Assembly: GCA_016201105.1 (NCBI GenBank)
Contig: JACQDN010000036.1
Coordinates: 1-64,000 of the forward strand
Reading direction: 5' to 3'
Length of the DNA stretch: 64,000 bases
From: Pseudomonadota bacterium
GTDB lineage: Bacteria; Pseudomonadota; Alphaproteobacteria; Micropepsales; Micropepsaceae
The notes beneath the pieces were generated by a model. The model did not search any database. It saw only the letters and a program-made list of their open reading frames with translations, and was not told the DNA's origin. Made by a program: the position numbers and the translations under genes. Each line of letters starts with the position of its first letter. Position 1 is the first letter of the stretch. Below, piece by piece: positions 1-10,940 of this stretch.

Positions 1-110
1 AAACTTCCTGCCTCTAAATTCTAAACTCTCTCCCTCTCCCTCGCGAAGCGGGGGAGAGGGCGGGGTGAGGGGGTGTCGAATTTTGAGTGCCGTTGTAAGG
101 CGTAGGACGC
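1..110. repeat. GC-rich palindromic intergenic repeat
   Basis: The leading bases hold a CT-rich arm (ctctccctctccctcgc) followed by a complementary GA-rich arm (gcgggggagagggcggg), then gtgagggggtg. This resembles the dispersed short palindromes found between alphaproteobacterial genes, and related pieces occur near 16056, 37405, 47229 and 47816. I see no gene in 1-219 apart from a possible N-terminal extension of recQ. Confidence 0.55.
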
Positions 111-219
111 AGCTCAAAGGCAATGAGTTGTGATAACCGTCGATCATTGAGGGAATTTGCGACAATCTTCTTCGCCCTCCGCTCTATTTCATTCTACGCT
201 GCCGTGTGAAAGTGTCCGC

Positions 220-2037
<1,818 letters not shown>

Positions 2038-2102
2038 AAATTTTCTCGCGATGTTCTTTGATAGCTTCCGTCGCTGCCAATCGGATCGTCGCGAATGCGC
2101 GA

Positions 2103-3455
2103 TCAGGAAGCTTCGACTGCCCGCCGTTCCGCCAGATCCACGACAGTACCTGCGATACGCTCCAGGCTCATTTTCAACTCATAGCGAAAGCCGCTCTGGG
2201 AATATGTCGCTTCCACGGTATCGCAGAAGGATCGGGCGACATCCTGGAGGATTCTTTGTCCGAGCCCCTTGCGCTGCGGGGCGACGGCAGGTGGGCCGCC
2301 ATGTTCTTCCCACAGAAAGCTGAAGGCACCATCGTCATCAGTGCGTCCGGCAATGGCGATGCGGCCTTCGGGAACGGACAGCGCGCCGTGCTTCGCTGAA
2401 TTGGTGGTCAATTCGTGCATGATGAGTGCGAAATCCTGTCCCGCCCTGGGCGTGAGCAACACATCGCACCCGACGCTCGTCACGCGGTTGGAGAACGGCG
2501 TCAACTCCGCCTCGACGATCTTGGCAAGCGGCGCCGTACCGGTTTCCAGAAACAGATCCTGGGTGCGAGCGAGTCCGTCGAGTGCGCCGCTGAATTCCCG
2601 TCGTGCTTCGAGCGGGATGGTCTGCGCGGCGATCGCTTGCACCAGTGCGAGCAGATTGCGTCCGCGGTGGCGGATTTCGTTCGACAGGATCTGCTGGCGG
2701 CGTTCGGCCGCCTTGCGCTCGCTGATGTCGATGACCGTCGCCATCACGCCGCTGATTTCGCCTCGCGCCAGCGGATCGAGTCCAAGTTCGATCGGCACCA
2801 GCATTCCGTCCTTGCGGCGTCCGTTCAAATCGCGTCCGGCGCCCATCGCGCGCGACTCCGGGGCTGTCGTGAAGGCGCGCCTCACTGCGATGTGCGCGCC
2901 GCGGACATCGTCGGGAACCAGCATTTCAATCGATTGATGGAGCAGTTCGTCGTGCCGATATCCGAACAGGCGCTCCGTGGTGCGATTGACAAATTGAATG
3001 GCGCCGGCCGAATCGACGAGGATGACGCCGGCAGGCTCCCTGTCGAGAATGAACCTCACATTATCGGCCTGGCGCCACAGGCGATCCACCGCCTCGTTCA
3101 GAAACACCACAATGACAGCTAGTGTGGCGGCGACCGCCACATAGGTGGCCAACGTGATCAGGTCGATAGGCACCAGCGCGAAGCTGAGTGTGGGCGGGAT
3201 AAAAAAGTAGTCCGCCGCCAGCGCGGACAAGACGATGGCGAGGGCAGCGGGGCGCGCACCACCGACCAGCGCGGCCAGGATCACGGCTGGATAGAAGGTG
3301 ATGAAAGGTGCCGTTATGCCGGGTATGGCAGCCCGGATAGCCACGGCAGCCGCAACGCCCGCCACAGCCGCTGCATAACCGACCCAGGGCCGCTCGCGCC
3401 TCAACCACCGCAGCGATTCGAACCTGGCAAGAAACGGATCTGGCCGGAACGGCAT
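2103..3455 (-). CDS. HWE-family sensor histidine kinase with DUF4118 membrane and PAS domains
   Basis: This is a membrane-anchored sensor kinase of 450 aa. The N-terminus has a four-helix DUF4118/KdpD-like membrane region (about 25-125), ending in a basic/aromatic linker. A PAS domain follows (about 130-250; FILDREPAGVILVDSAGAIQFVNRT is cut short here as FILDREPAGVILVD). The H-box is NEIRHRGRNLLALVQAI, the N-box is LIMHELTTNSAKHGAL, and the W-x-E motif (FLWEEHGGP) identifies the HWE subfamily. Such kinases often feed light, oxygen or stress signals to PhyR-like or single-domain receivers. No response regulator is adjacent. The PhyR locus lies about 8 kb away, so a role as an accessory input to it is possible but only inferred. 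Convergent with recQ. Confidence 0.88.
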   Translation of the reverse strand: MPFRPDPFLARFESLRWLRRERPWVGYAAAVAGVAAAVAIRAAIPGITAPFITFYPAVILAALVGGARPAALAIVLSALAADYFFIPPTLSFALVPIDLITLATYVAVAATLAVIVVFLNEAVDRLWRQADNVRFILDREPAGVILVDSAGAIQFVNRTTERLFGYRHDELLHQSIEMLVPDDVRGAHIAVRRAFTTAPESRAMGAGRDLNGRRKDGMLVPIELGLDPLARGEISGVMATVIDISERKAAERRQQILSNEIRHRGRNLLALVQAIAAQTIPLEARREFSGALDGLARTQDLFLETGTAPLAKIVEAELTPFSNRVTSVGCDVLLTPRAGQDFALIMHELTTNSAKHGALSVPEGRIAIAGRTDDDGAFSFLWEEHGGPPAVAPQRKGLGQRILQDVARSFCDTVEATYSQSGFRYELKMSLERIAGTVVDLAERRAVEAS

Positions 3456-3605
3456 TGCCCCCCGTCTTGAGCCGAGCGTTGGGCTCGCTCAATCGCGCCC
3501 TTCGTACAATCTGCCTGCACGATGGCACCATCCAGACGGCAAAGCCATCGGTATTTCCAAGGCTTTATGAACGAAATGGAGTCAGTATCGATTTTTCCGA
3601 CTCTC

Positions 3606-5309
3606 CTAGAAGTTCGGATCGCGGTGTACAACTTCCCCATCCAGCAACGTCAGCAATACGCGAGCGCTGTGAATAGCCGCAGCCTTCATCTTGAAGAGAT
3701 TGCGGTCGAGCACGACGAGATCGGCCGCCTTTCCGACTTCGATCGATCCGTCAATCGCCTCTTCGCGCGCGACCCAGGCGGCGTTCTTCGTGTATGCGAC
3801 GAGCATGAACGCAAGATCGACGCGCTCCTGCGCTTGCCGGGCTTGCTGGCTTGCATCGGCCGGTGGCCGCGTCAACGCAGCTTGGATCTCGTCGAGCGGA
3901 TTCATCGACGGCTGCGGCCAGTCGCTGCTGGCTACGATGCGCGCGCCGCAAGCGGCAATATCCGTCATGGGATACATCCAGCGCGCGCGTTTCGGTCCGA
4001 GTGCGCCCTTGCTCGGCGTATAGACGGGATCGTCGGCACTGGCGAACCGGGGTTGAAAATTCGCCGTCACCCCAAGTTTGCAAAAGCGCACGATGTCGGC
4101 GGGGTCGGCGACACCGATATGCGCAATCTGATGGCGCCGGTCGCGCGGTTCGTTCGCGTTCATCGCTTGTTCGATGGCGTCAAGCCCTGCGCGCACCGCG
4201 CGGTCGCCCATGGCGTGCATGTGAATCGAAAACCCTTCGGCATCGAGCCGGCGCACAATCGCGTTGAGCGCATCGGTTTGAATGAGCAGCTCACCGCGTG
4301 CGTTGGGCATATCGGCGTAGGGTTCGAGCATGGCTGCGGAATGGTCAGAGATTTCGACATCGAGAAATATCTTGGCGGCATCGGCGCGAAAGCGCGTCCC
4401 GCGCAGCCGATCGCGCAGCGCGATCATGGCATCGATCTGTTCCGGCCCCTTGCTGTTGTCGATGCGCTGGGCCGCGACGATCCGCACCGTCAGCTCGTTC
4501 TCCCGGTCGGCGTCGTGATAAGCCTCGAGCATCGGCGCTGTCGCGCTGGCATCGAAGATCGAGGTGATGCCGAACCGGTTCGCCGTCGTCGTCGAAAGCT
4601 TCAGGGCCTCGCGATATTCCGCTTCGGTGGGCTGGGGGATTTTCTGCCGCACCAGATTAGTGGCGTCGCTCTTGAGAATTCCCGTCGGCTTGTGCGTTGT
4701 GGGATCGCGCTCCACACCGTCGATCTGCGGTCCAGTGCTGTTGGGATCGATTCCGCCAAGTTGTAAAGCTTTTGAATTGACCCAGACAGTGAAGCCATCC
4801 TCGGTCGCGAGGAAGGCGGGGCGATCCGGAACCAGCGCGTCAAGTTTCTTGCGATTCAATTCCTTCGCTAACACAAGGTCAGGCGACAGGCCGTAACCGA
4901 TCAACCACGCATGGGTCGGATCGGCCAAGGCACAAGCGCTGACGCCTTAAAACAATTGCTGCGCCGATCCAAACGCGCCGAGCTTGCAGCGGATCAATCG
5001 GATCGCGCCGCTCATCGGATGGGCATGCGCGTCGTGAAATCCCGGAAGGACCATGCGGCCCTTGAGCGCGATCACGCGCGAACGTGGACCCTGAAATGCA
5101 CGGGCCCCCGCATCGTTGCCGACATAGACGATGCGCCCGTCTTCAATGACGAGGGCTGTCGCCCATGGCCGCGCGCTGTCGAGCGTATAGATCGCGCCGC
5201 CGCGCAAGATGAGCGTGCCCGATGCGGTTGCAAGCGCGAACGTTGGGAAAAGAAGAAACGTCAACAGACCCAGGGGCCAGACGAATCTTCCAAGGTGTTG
5301 CAGCCACAC
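3606..5309 (-). pseudogene. Exported amidohydrolase (YtcJ-like, amidohydrolase_3) interrupted by one in-frame TAA
   Basis: Two open segments on the same frame together make one metal-dependent hydrolase of about 567 codons, the usual length for the YtcJ-like family. Residues 1-30 form a signal peptide (GTG start at 5309, hydrophobic LGLLTFLLFPTFALA). The metal-binding HxH motif is present as GFHDAHAHP near residue 98. A TAA at 4947-4949 stops translation after residue 120 (...GSAQQLF), and the same frame resumes straight away as GVSACALADPTHAWLIG and runs to 3606. The downstream half keeps the conserved HMHAMGDRAVRAGLDAIE and ASSDWPQPSMNP motifs. There is no shift of frame, only a nonsense codon. 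It could be a recent pseudogene, a sequencing error or a readthrough site. It lies 3 bp after the ligase gene, so it is the last member of a thiolase-ligase-amidohydrolase operon. Confidence 0.85.
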
Positions 5310-5312
5310 GCG

Positions 5313-6896
5313 TCAGTTCACTCTTCGCGTCTTGCCCGCCCAGAACGGCTCGCGCAGTTCGCGGCGCAGAATCTTTCCTGACGCATTGCGCGGCAGAGCC
5401 GGGATGAAATCCACCGATTTCGGCGATTTGTAGCCGGCGATGCGCTGGCGCGCCCAGGCGATGATGTCGTCCGGATCGGGCGTGGTGCCGGGCTTGGCGA
5501 CGACCATCGCCTTCACCGCCTCGCCCCACTTTTCGTCGGGCACGCCGATCACCGCCACGTCGGCCACATGGGGATGACCGAAGATCGCGTTCTCGACTTC
5601 CGCGGGATAGATGTTCTCGCCGCCGCTGATGATCATGTCCTTGACGCGGTCGTGGATGTAGACGTAACCGTCTTCATCCAGATAGCCGGCATCGCCGGTG
5701 CGCAGCCAGCCGTCCTTGTCGATGGTCTTCGCGGTCGCTTCCGCCAGATTCCAATAGCCCGCCATGTTGGCGATGGAACGCGTGGCGATCTCGCCGACTT
5801 CACCGGGCTTCAGTCTATTTCCCGCTTCATCGAGCACGCAGATCTCCACGCCCGGAAGCGCTTTGCCGGCGGAGCGCATGCGCGGTCCGCCTTCCACGGA
5901 ATGATCTTCCGGACCCAATGCCACGATGGCGCCGGTGGTCTCGGTCATGCCGTAGGTCTGCACGAAACCGCAGCCGAACACTTCCAAGCCTTCGCGCAAG
6001 AGTTCGAGCGGAATGGGCGAGGCCCCGTAGAGCAGATATTTGAGGCGCGAATAGTCCGTTGTCCGCGCCCGCGGATCGCGCAGCACGATCTGAATGGCGG
6101 CCGGCACGAGGAAGAGTTTGGTGACGCGGTCCTTCTCGATGAAATCGAGAACCTTGGTGGGATCGAATTCGCGCGCCACAATTCCCTTGGCGCCCCAATA
6201 GAGCCCCATCAAGCCGTAGCCGGTGCCGCCGATATGCGAAACGGGCATCGCGACGAGGCTGACGTCTTCCGCCGTCCACTTGTTCCACGGCAGCTCGTCG
6301 GATTGCGACATCGCCTTGCGCATGCCGGTCAGATTGTGATGCGTCAGCATCGCGCCTTTGGGCCGCCCGGTGGTGCCGGAGGTGTAAAGCTGCACGGCGA
6401 CATCTTTGCTGCTCAGCTTCACCATCGGGTCGCGTGCGGGCAGCGCATCACGCCATTTCTCGTAAGACGTCCATTCGCCGACGCCGCCCTCCAAGGCGAC
6501 GACCGTTCTCACCTTTGGCGTTTCAGCGAGAATCTGCTTTGCCGCGCCGGTGAATTCCGGCCCCACGAACAGAATGGGCGCCGCGGAATCGTTGACGATA
6601 TAGGCGAGCTCCGGCGGCGCCAGACGCCAGTTCAGCGGCGTCATCACCGCGCCCATTTTTATGGCGCCGAAGAAGAGTTCGAAATAGTGGTCTGAGTTCT
6701 TGCCGAGATAGCAGATGCGTTCGCCGTGTTTCACGCCCGCCGCGATCAGCGCATTGGCCACTTGGCTCGTATGCCGATCGAACGCGGCGTAGCTCGTGTC
6801 GCGCCCCTCGAAGTGCAGCGCGATCGCTTCAGGCTGCACGCCGGCGAAATGGCGCGGGATATCGGCCAGCGTCTCGAACTGGCGTGTGTCGCTCAT
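5313..6896 (-). CDS. Acyl-CoA synthetase (class I adenylate-forming, FadD-like)
   Basis: This enzyme activates a carboxylic acid with ATP and CoA, probably a fatty or other acyl chain (527 aa). The P-loop-like AMP motif is LYTSGTTGRPKGAMLTHHNL. The YGMTETT motif, the GWLRTGDAGYLDEDGY hinge segment and the C-terminal PRNASGKILRREL lysine motif are all intact. The frame stays open for 73 codons upstream, but I chose the ATG at 6896 because MSDTRQFETLADIPRHFA is the normal N-terminus of this family. It starts 14 bp after the thiolase stop, so the two are co-transcribed. Together they suggest activation and thiolytic shortening or condensation of acyl chains. The exact substrate cannot be read from sequence. 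Confidence 0.9.
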   Translation of the reverse strand: MSDTRQFETLADIPRHFAGVQPEAIALHFEGRDTSYAAFDRHTSQVANALIAAGVKHGERICYLGKNSDHYFELFFGAIKMGAVMTPLNWRLAPPELAYIVNDSAAPILFVGPEFTGAAKQILAETPKVRTVVALEGGVGEWTSYEKWRDALPARDPMVKLSSKDVAVQLYTSGTTGRPKGAMLTHHNLTGMRKAMSQSDELPWNKWTAEDVSLVAMPVSHIGGTGYGLMGLYWGAKGIVAREFDPTKVLDFIEKDRVTKLFLVPAAIQIVLRDPRARTTDYSRLKYLLYGASPIPLELLREGLEVFGCGFVQTYGMTETTGAIVALGPEDHSVEGGPRMRSAGKALPGVEICVLDEAGNRLKPGEVGEIATRSIANMAGYWNLAEATAKTIDKDGWLRTGDAGYLDEDGYVYIHDRVKDMIISGGENIYPAEVENAIFGHPHVADVAVIGVPDEKWGEAVKAMVVAKPGTTPDPDDIIAWARQRIAGYKSPKSVDFIPALPRNASGKILRRELREPFWAGKTRRVN

Positions 6897-6910
6897 CGCA
6901 GAAAGTCCTC

Positions 6911-8083
6911 TTAGAGGCGCTCGACGATGGTCACGTTGGCTAGACCGCCGCCTTCGCACATCGTCTGCAAGCCGTATTTCTTGCCGCGCGCTTTTAAGGC
7001 GTGCAGCAGCGTCGCCATCAGCTTGGTGCCGGAGCAGCCGAGCGGATGGCCGAGCGCGATGGCGCCGCCGTTCACATTGAGGCGGTCGGCGCGGCCACCG
7101 GTTTCGCGCAGCCATGCCACGGGCACCGGTGCGAAGGCTTCGTTCACTTCATAGAGATCGATGTCGTCGATCTTCATGTCGGCTTTCTTGAGCGCGCGGA
7201 TGGTCGCTGGGATCGGTGCCTCCAGCATGATCACCGGATCGTGCCCGATCACCGTCATGTGGACGATGCGCGCCAATGGCTTCACGCCCAGACGCTTGAG
7301 GCCGTTCTCGTTCACCACCATGACGCCCGAAGCGCCGTCGCAGATCTGGCTCGAGGTCGCCGCGGTCACGCGGCCGCCTTCGGCCAGAAGTTTCACGCTT
7401 CTGATGCCGTCGAGGCTCGCATCGAAGCGAATGCCTTCATCGACCGTGTGCATGTCTTTGGAGCCATCGGCCAAGGTGACTTCCAGCGCAACGATCTCGT
7501 CCTTGAAGGCGCCGGCCTTGGTAGCGGCCGCTGCGCGTTGATGACTCTGGAAGGCAAATTCGTCGAGCTGGTCCCTGGAGATGTCGTATTTTTTCGCGAT
7601 CATCTCGGCGCCCATGAACTGGCTGAACTGGATTCCGGGATAGCGCTCTTCCAGTTTCGGGCTCTTGTAGGTGCCGAAGCCGTTCTTGGCCGGCAGCGCC
7701 GCGGAAAGTCCCATCGGCACGCGGCTCATACTTTCGACGCCGGCCGCGATCACCACATCCATGCTGCCGCTCATCACGGCCTGCGCCGCGAAGTGCAACG
7801 CTTGCTGCGAGGAACCGCATTGGCGGTCGACGCTGGTCGCCGGAACGCTTTCGGGAAGCTTCGAAGCCAACACCGCATTGCGCGCGATGTTGATCGCCTG
7901 TTCGCCGACCTGGCTGACGCAGCCCATGATGACGTCTTCGACGATCGCCGGATCGGCGCCGGTGCGATCGACGAGGGTGTCGAGAATGCGTCCTGCCATA
8001 TCGGCCGGATGCCAGCCGGATAGCCGGCCTGCTTTTTTGCCACCCGCCGTGCGCGCGGCCGCAACGATGTAAGCCTCACCCAT
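6911..8083 (-). CDS. Thiolase (acetyl-CoA acetyltransferase family)
   Basis: This is a 390-aa thiolase that cleaves or forms beta-ketoacyl-CoA. The nucleophilic cysteine sits in RQCGSSQQALHFA (near residue 90). The C-terminal catalytic parts are GGAIALGHPLGCSGTK and CEGGGLANVTIVERL. I start at the ATG at 8083 because it follows a strong ribosome binding site (gggaggaaaaat before ATG) and gives the family N-terminus GEAYIVAAARTAGG; an open extension to 8146 has no similarity. It is the first gene of the operon with the ligase and the broken amidohydrolase. 'Degradative' against 'biosynthetic' thiolase cannot be decided here. Confidence 0.92.
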   Translation of the reverse strand: MGEAYIVAAARTAGGKKAGRLSGWHPADMAGRILDTLVDRTGADPAIVEDVIMGCVSQVGEQAINIARNAVLASKLPESVPATSVDRQCGSSQQALHFAAQAVMSGSMDVVIAAGVESMSRVPMGLSAALPAKNGFGTYKSPKLEERYPGIQFSQFMGAEMIAKKYDISRDQLDEFAFQSHQRAAAATKAGAFKDEIVALEVTLADGSKDMHTVDEGIRFDASLDGIRSVKLLAEGGRVTAATSSQICDGASGVMVVNENGLKRLGVKPLARIVHMTVIGHDPVIMLEAPIPATIRALKKADMKIDDIDLYEVNEAFAPVPVAWLRETGGRADRLNVNGGAIALGHPLGCSGTKLMATLLHALKARGKKYGLQTMCEGGGLANVTIVERL

Positions 8084-8314
8084 ATTTTTCCTCCCAAGGA
8101 ATTGCGAAATCGCCCTCCGGTTAGCACGTTTCGGCGCTTCACGCATTGGTTCCGGAACCGCCGCAAAACGCCGCCGTTTCCGCTGCGTCCGCTCTCCAAA
8201 TTGACGACCCTCCCAAGGAAGGGCGGTTCTTTAGAGTCGGTGGCGCCGCGGCCGGCGCTGGCAGCGCGCCCTCAAATTGCCCCAGTTCCACACGCTCCGC
8301 AGTCGCGGAACTCA

Positions 8315-8339
8315 GGAACGTGCACTGACGGCAAACGTT
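8315..8339 (+). promoter_or_regulatory. EcfG-type promoter (GGAAC-N16-CGTT)
   Basis: GGAAC at 8315-8319 and CGTT at 8336-8339 are separated by exactly 16 bases, the consensus for the alphaproteobacterial general stress sigma factor EcfG. It lies 62 bp before the ATG of the secreted PRC-barrel gene at 8402 and points toward it. The rest of the 318-bp gap 8084-8401 holds a short palindrome near 8207-8226 (ccctcccaaggaaggg) and no gene I can support. Confidence 0.75.
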
Positions 8340-8401
8340 TGCACGCTGTCCCAGGGGCGGCTGGGCTGCGTGGATGCATGGATGAACAGGAGAATCCGCT
8401 C

Positions 8402-9097
8402 ATGAAGATCAAAATACTTGCTCTGGCCAGCGTCGCGGTCGTCGCGCTCTCTGGAACCGCGTTCGCGAAGGCGCATCATCACCATCAATCGGCGAACGCG
8501 AAAGCCGATGCGCAAGAGGCTGTAATCACGCAGCAGCTCAATCAGCAACAACTGAGTTCACCGGGCGTTGTGCCGACGGTGCAGGCGTCGAATGAGAGCT
8601 CCAGCCAGATGGCGATGAACTCGACCTCATCGAACGCGCCTGACGATCGAACGGCGAAGACCGACGCCATGGCCGCCAACGACACGTCGAAGTCTAGTGA
8701 CGCGATGCAGAAGGACAGCACCGCGCCCAAGACCGAACTGGGCAAGGCGACGACTGCGGCCGGAAACGAAATCGATCAGGCGTCAATGGCGAAGAATCCG
8801 GTGACCGAGGCCGAATTGAAAAGCGCTGTGCCGCTGAGCGATGTGTCCCAGGAAACGCTCAAGACGGCCGAGGTGAAGAATCGGAACGGTGAGGCTCTCG
8901 GCGAGGTCAATTCCGTCAAGGTGGACAAGTCCGGCAAGGTGGCTGCGGTGAACGCCGAAGTCGGCGGCTTCCTCGGCGTCGGCGAGCGTACCGTAGCGCT
9001 CAACGCGAACAACCTTGTGTATCTGAAGGACCGCAATCTCATTGTTACCAGCATGACGAAGGACCAAATCAAGAAGCTTCCCTCAATCGCCAAGTAA
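8402..9097 (+). CDS. Secreted PRC-barrel domain protein, likely stress-induced
   Basis: This 231-aa protein has a clear signal peptide (MKIKILALASVAVVALSGTAFA) after a good ribosome binding site (caggag). The mature N-terminus begins KAHHHHQ and continues as a low-complexity Ser/Thr/Asp/Gln/Met-rich linker to about residue 140. The C-terminus (about 150-225) has the PRC-barrel pattern: VKNRNGEALGEVNSVKVDKS, VNAEVGGFLGVGERTVAL and LVTSMTKDQIKKLP-like segments. PRC-barrel proteins with this design are common, poorly characterised periplasmic proteins of alphaproteobacteria. The promoter at 8315 places it in the EcfG regulon, next to the genes that control that regulon. Function is unknown. Confidence 0.82.
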   Translation: MKIKILALASVAVVALSGTAFAKAHHHHQSANAKADAQEAVITQQLNQQQLSSPGVVPTVQASNESSSQMAMNSTSSNAPDDRTAKTDAMAANDTSKSSDAMQKDSTAPKTELGKATTAAGNEIDQASMAKNPVTEAELKSAVPLSDVSQETLKTAEVKNRNGEALGEVNSVKVDKSGKVAAVNAEVGGFLGVGERTVALNANNLVYLKDRNLIVTSMTKDQIKKLPSIAK

Positions 9098-9133
9098 GTC
9101 GGGCCCCGGCAGGGGCACCAGCGGCTTTTCGAA

Positions 9134-9172
9134 AAAAACGGGCCTGCGTCCCTCCGCGGGCCCGTTTTCTTT
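9134..9172. terminator. Bidirectional rho-independent terminator
   Basis: The stem aaaacgggcc / gggcccgtttt with a GC-rich loop lies between two convergent genes, the PRC-barrel gene and phyK. A-rich sequence on the left and T-rich on the right (ttttcttt) let it work in both directions. Confidence 0.75.
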
Positions 9173-10940
9173 ACGCGGATTGCTCCAGAGGTTTCGCCTC
9201 GGGGTCCGGAAAGATCAATTCCACGTCGGTGCCTCTAACGCCATTGGACTTGACCACGACTCGTCCATCCACCTGCTGACCGAAGGTTTGAATGAGCCGC
9301 CCGCCAACACTCATGCCGGCTTGGTCGGTATCGAAGCCGATGCCGTCGTCCGAGATGGAGAGCTTCAACACGCCATCCGACGTGGGCTGCAGTGCCACGC
9401 GAATGGTGCCGCCTTTGTCCGCCGGATAAGCGTGTTTGAAAATGTTGGTCAACGCTTCCACCGCAAACAGCGCCAGAGGTACGGCAATGTCGCCCGGAAC
9501 ACGCCGGCGCACGACATCGGTGACGACGACGAGGTCGCTGCGCTCGCGGCCCAGGCCCTCAAGAGATTGCGCAGTGAGATCTTCCAGCAGGGCTTTGAGA
9601 TCGACGAAGGTTTGATCCTCCAGTTCGTGCAGGATCCGGTGCACGAGCGCGAGCGCATTGATGCGCAAGCGCGCCTGCTTGAGAGCGTCCTGGGCCGCCG
9701 GGTCCTGCAACTGCGCGGCCTGCAGACTGAGCAAGCTCATCACAACCTGCAGGTTGTTTTTCACCCGGTGATGAATTTCGCGGATCAGCAGGGATTTCTG
9801 CGCCAGCGCATCGCGGAGCTTCTGGTCCCGGTCTTGAATGGCCTGGGCCATGTCGGAAAGGCTGTTGCCGAGCGTGCGAAATTCGGGCGGCGCGTCGTCG
9901 AGCGTGGGCCTGAGCGCGTAGTGACCGCTGCGATAGGCATTGGACACGCGGCGCAGATAGAGAATCCAGCGCGTCACCTGGCGTTCGGTCGTCATCCAGA
10001 TCGCGGCCCATGCCAGCGCGATCATGAAGATGGGTGTGAGGAAGTCGGTGCCGACATGCACATAGGTTGCGCCGAACAAGCTCGACTCACGCATGGCAAA
10101 TCCGACGAAGATGGTGTCGCTGACCAGCGCCGACGTCGTATAGGTCCAGCTGTCGCCGTTGGCGTCAGTGCCGGAGTGCAAAGTATCTTGCTGTTTGAGG
10201 CGCTTGCCGGGGCGGCTGAAAATCCGCACGGCCAGATCGCGATTGTTGGCGGCGATGACGGCCCCGTTGCGGTCGAAAATGGCGATGACGGCGTCGGACG
10301 GCAGCCTCTTGGACTGCACCATATAGTCGAGCCAGCGCACATCGATGGCGATGGCGAGCGCGCCTTTGAAGCGATTGGTCTCGTCGCTCAGCGGTAGCAT
10401 CCCGGAGATGACAGGTCTTCCCGTGACACGGCTCGTCATCTCCTCGCTGACCTGAAACCCGATGCCGTTGACCGTCTTCTTCCAGATAGGATAGCCGCTC
10501 GCGTTGATGCCAATGGCCTTTGTGTTGGCCGCGCAAATCGCCGTGCCGTGTTCGTCCAGACGCGTGATGTTGGTGAAAAACGAAAGACCCTTCAGGGCCT
10601 CGCTCAGCGCATGATTGCAGTCTTCACTGGCGTTGCGAACTTCGGGCAGGTTGGCAAGCGCGCGAAGAATCTGCTCCGCGGATGCGAGCATATTGTCTTC
10701 GCCGGTGGAAGCGGCGCGCGCGCTCTGCACCAGCCTTTCGCGCACGTCGGCGACGTCGCGCTGGGCGCGGTCTATGCCTTGAACGATGCTTGCGATCGCG
10801 ATGGGCGCGAGGGCGAGACTGACGTAGAACAGAAGTCTAAGCCGAAGCGACCAGCCTCGTTCAGGGCTGCTTCTTACCGTGAGTTGCAGGCGCCTGTCCG
10901 GTCGGTCCTGCCAACCGATCAAGCTGCGCCATGATCTCAT
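9171..10940 (-). CDS. phyK: PhyK-like sensor histidine kinase of the general stress response (HisKA_2)
   Basis: This membrane kinase (589 aa) probably phosphorylates PhyR. One membrane helix (LLFYVSLALAPIAIASIV) precedes a large periplasmic Cache-like sensing region (about 50-290), followed by a second helix (LTPIFMIALAWAAIWM) and a HAMP-like linker. The dimerisation domain has REIHHRVKNNLQVVMSLL, typical of HisKA_2, and the ATPase N-box is ALFAVEALTNIFKHAYP. I start at 10940 because GGGAGG lies six bases upstream of that ATG; the frame opens 24 bases earlier. The gene overlaps the ecfG 3' end by 80 bp, so it is the third gene of a nepR-ecfG-phyK operon. The family and position strongly suggest PhyK, but partner specificity is inferred. 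Confidence 0.85.
   Translation of the reverse strand: MRSWRSLIGWQDRPDRRLQLTVRSSPERGWSLRLRLLFYVSLALAPIAIASIVQGIDRAQRDVADVRERLVQSARAASTGEDNMLASAEQILRALANLPEVRNASEDCNHALSEALKGLSFFTNITRLDEHGTAICAANTKAIGINASGYPIWKKTVNGIGFQVSEEMTSRVTGRPVISGMLPLSDETNRFKGALAIAIDVRWLDYMVQSKRLPSDAVIAIFDRNGAVIAANNRDLAVRIFSRPGKRLKQQDTLHSGTDANGDSWTYTTSALVSDTIFVGFAMRESSLFGATYVHVGTDFLTPIFMIALAWAAIWMTTERQVTRWILYLRRVSNAYRSGHYALRPTLDDAPPEFRTLGNSLSDMAQAIQDRDQKLRDALAQKSLLIREIHHRVKNNLQVVMSLLSLQAAQLQDPAAQDALKQARLRINALALVHRILHELEDQTFVDLKALLEDLTAQSLEGLGRERSDLVVVTDVVRRRVPGDIAVPLALFAVEALTNIFKHAYPADKGGTIRVALQPTSDGVLKLSISDDGIGFDTDQAGMSVGGRLIQTFGQQVDGRVVVKSNGVRGTDVELIFPDPEAKPLEQSA

Noticed and set aside
9180-10397. 405-codon plus-strand open frame opposite phyK
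   Set aside because: Composition (His/Arg/Gly-rich) is typical of a shadow, and the phyK frame has all kinase motifs.
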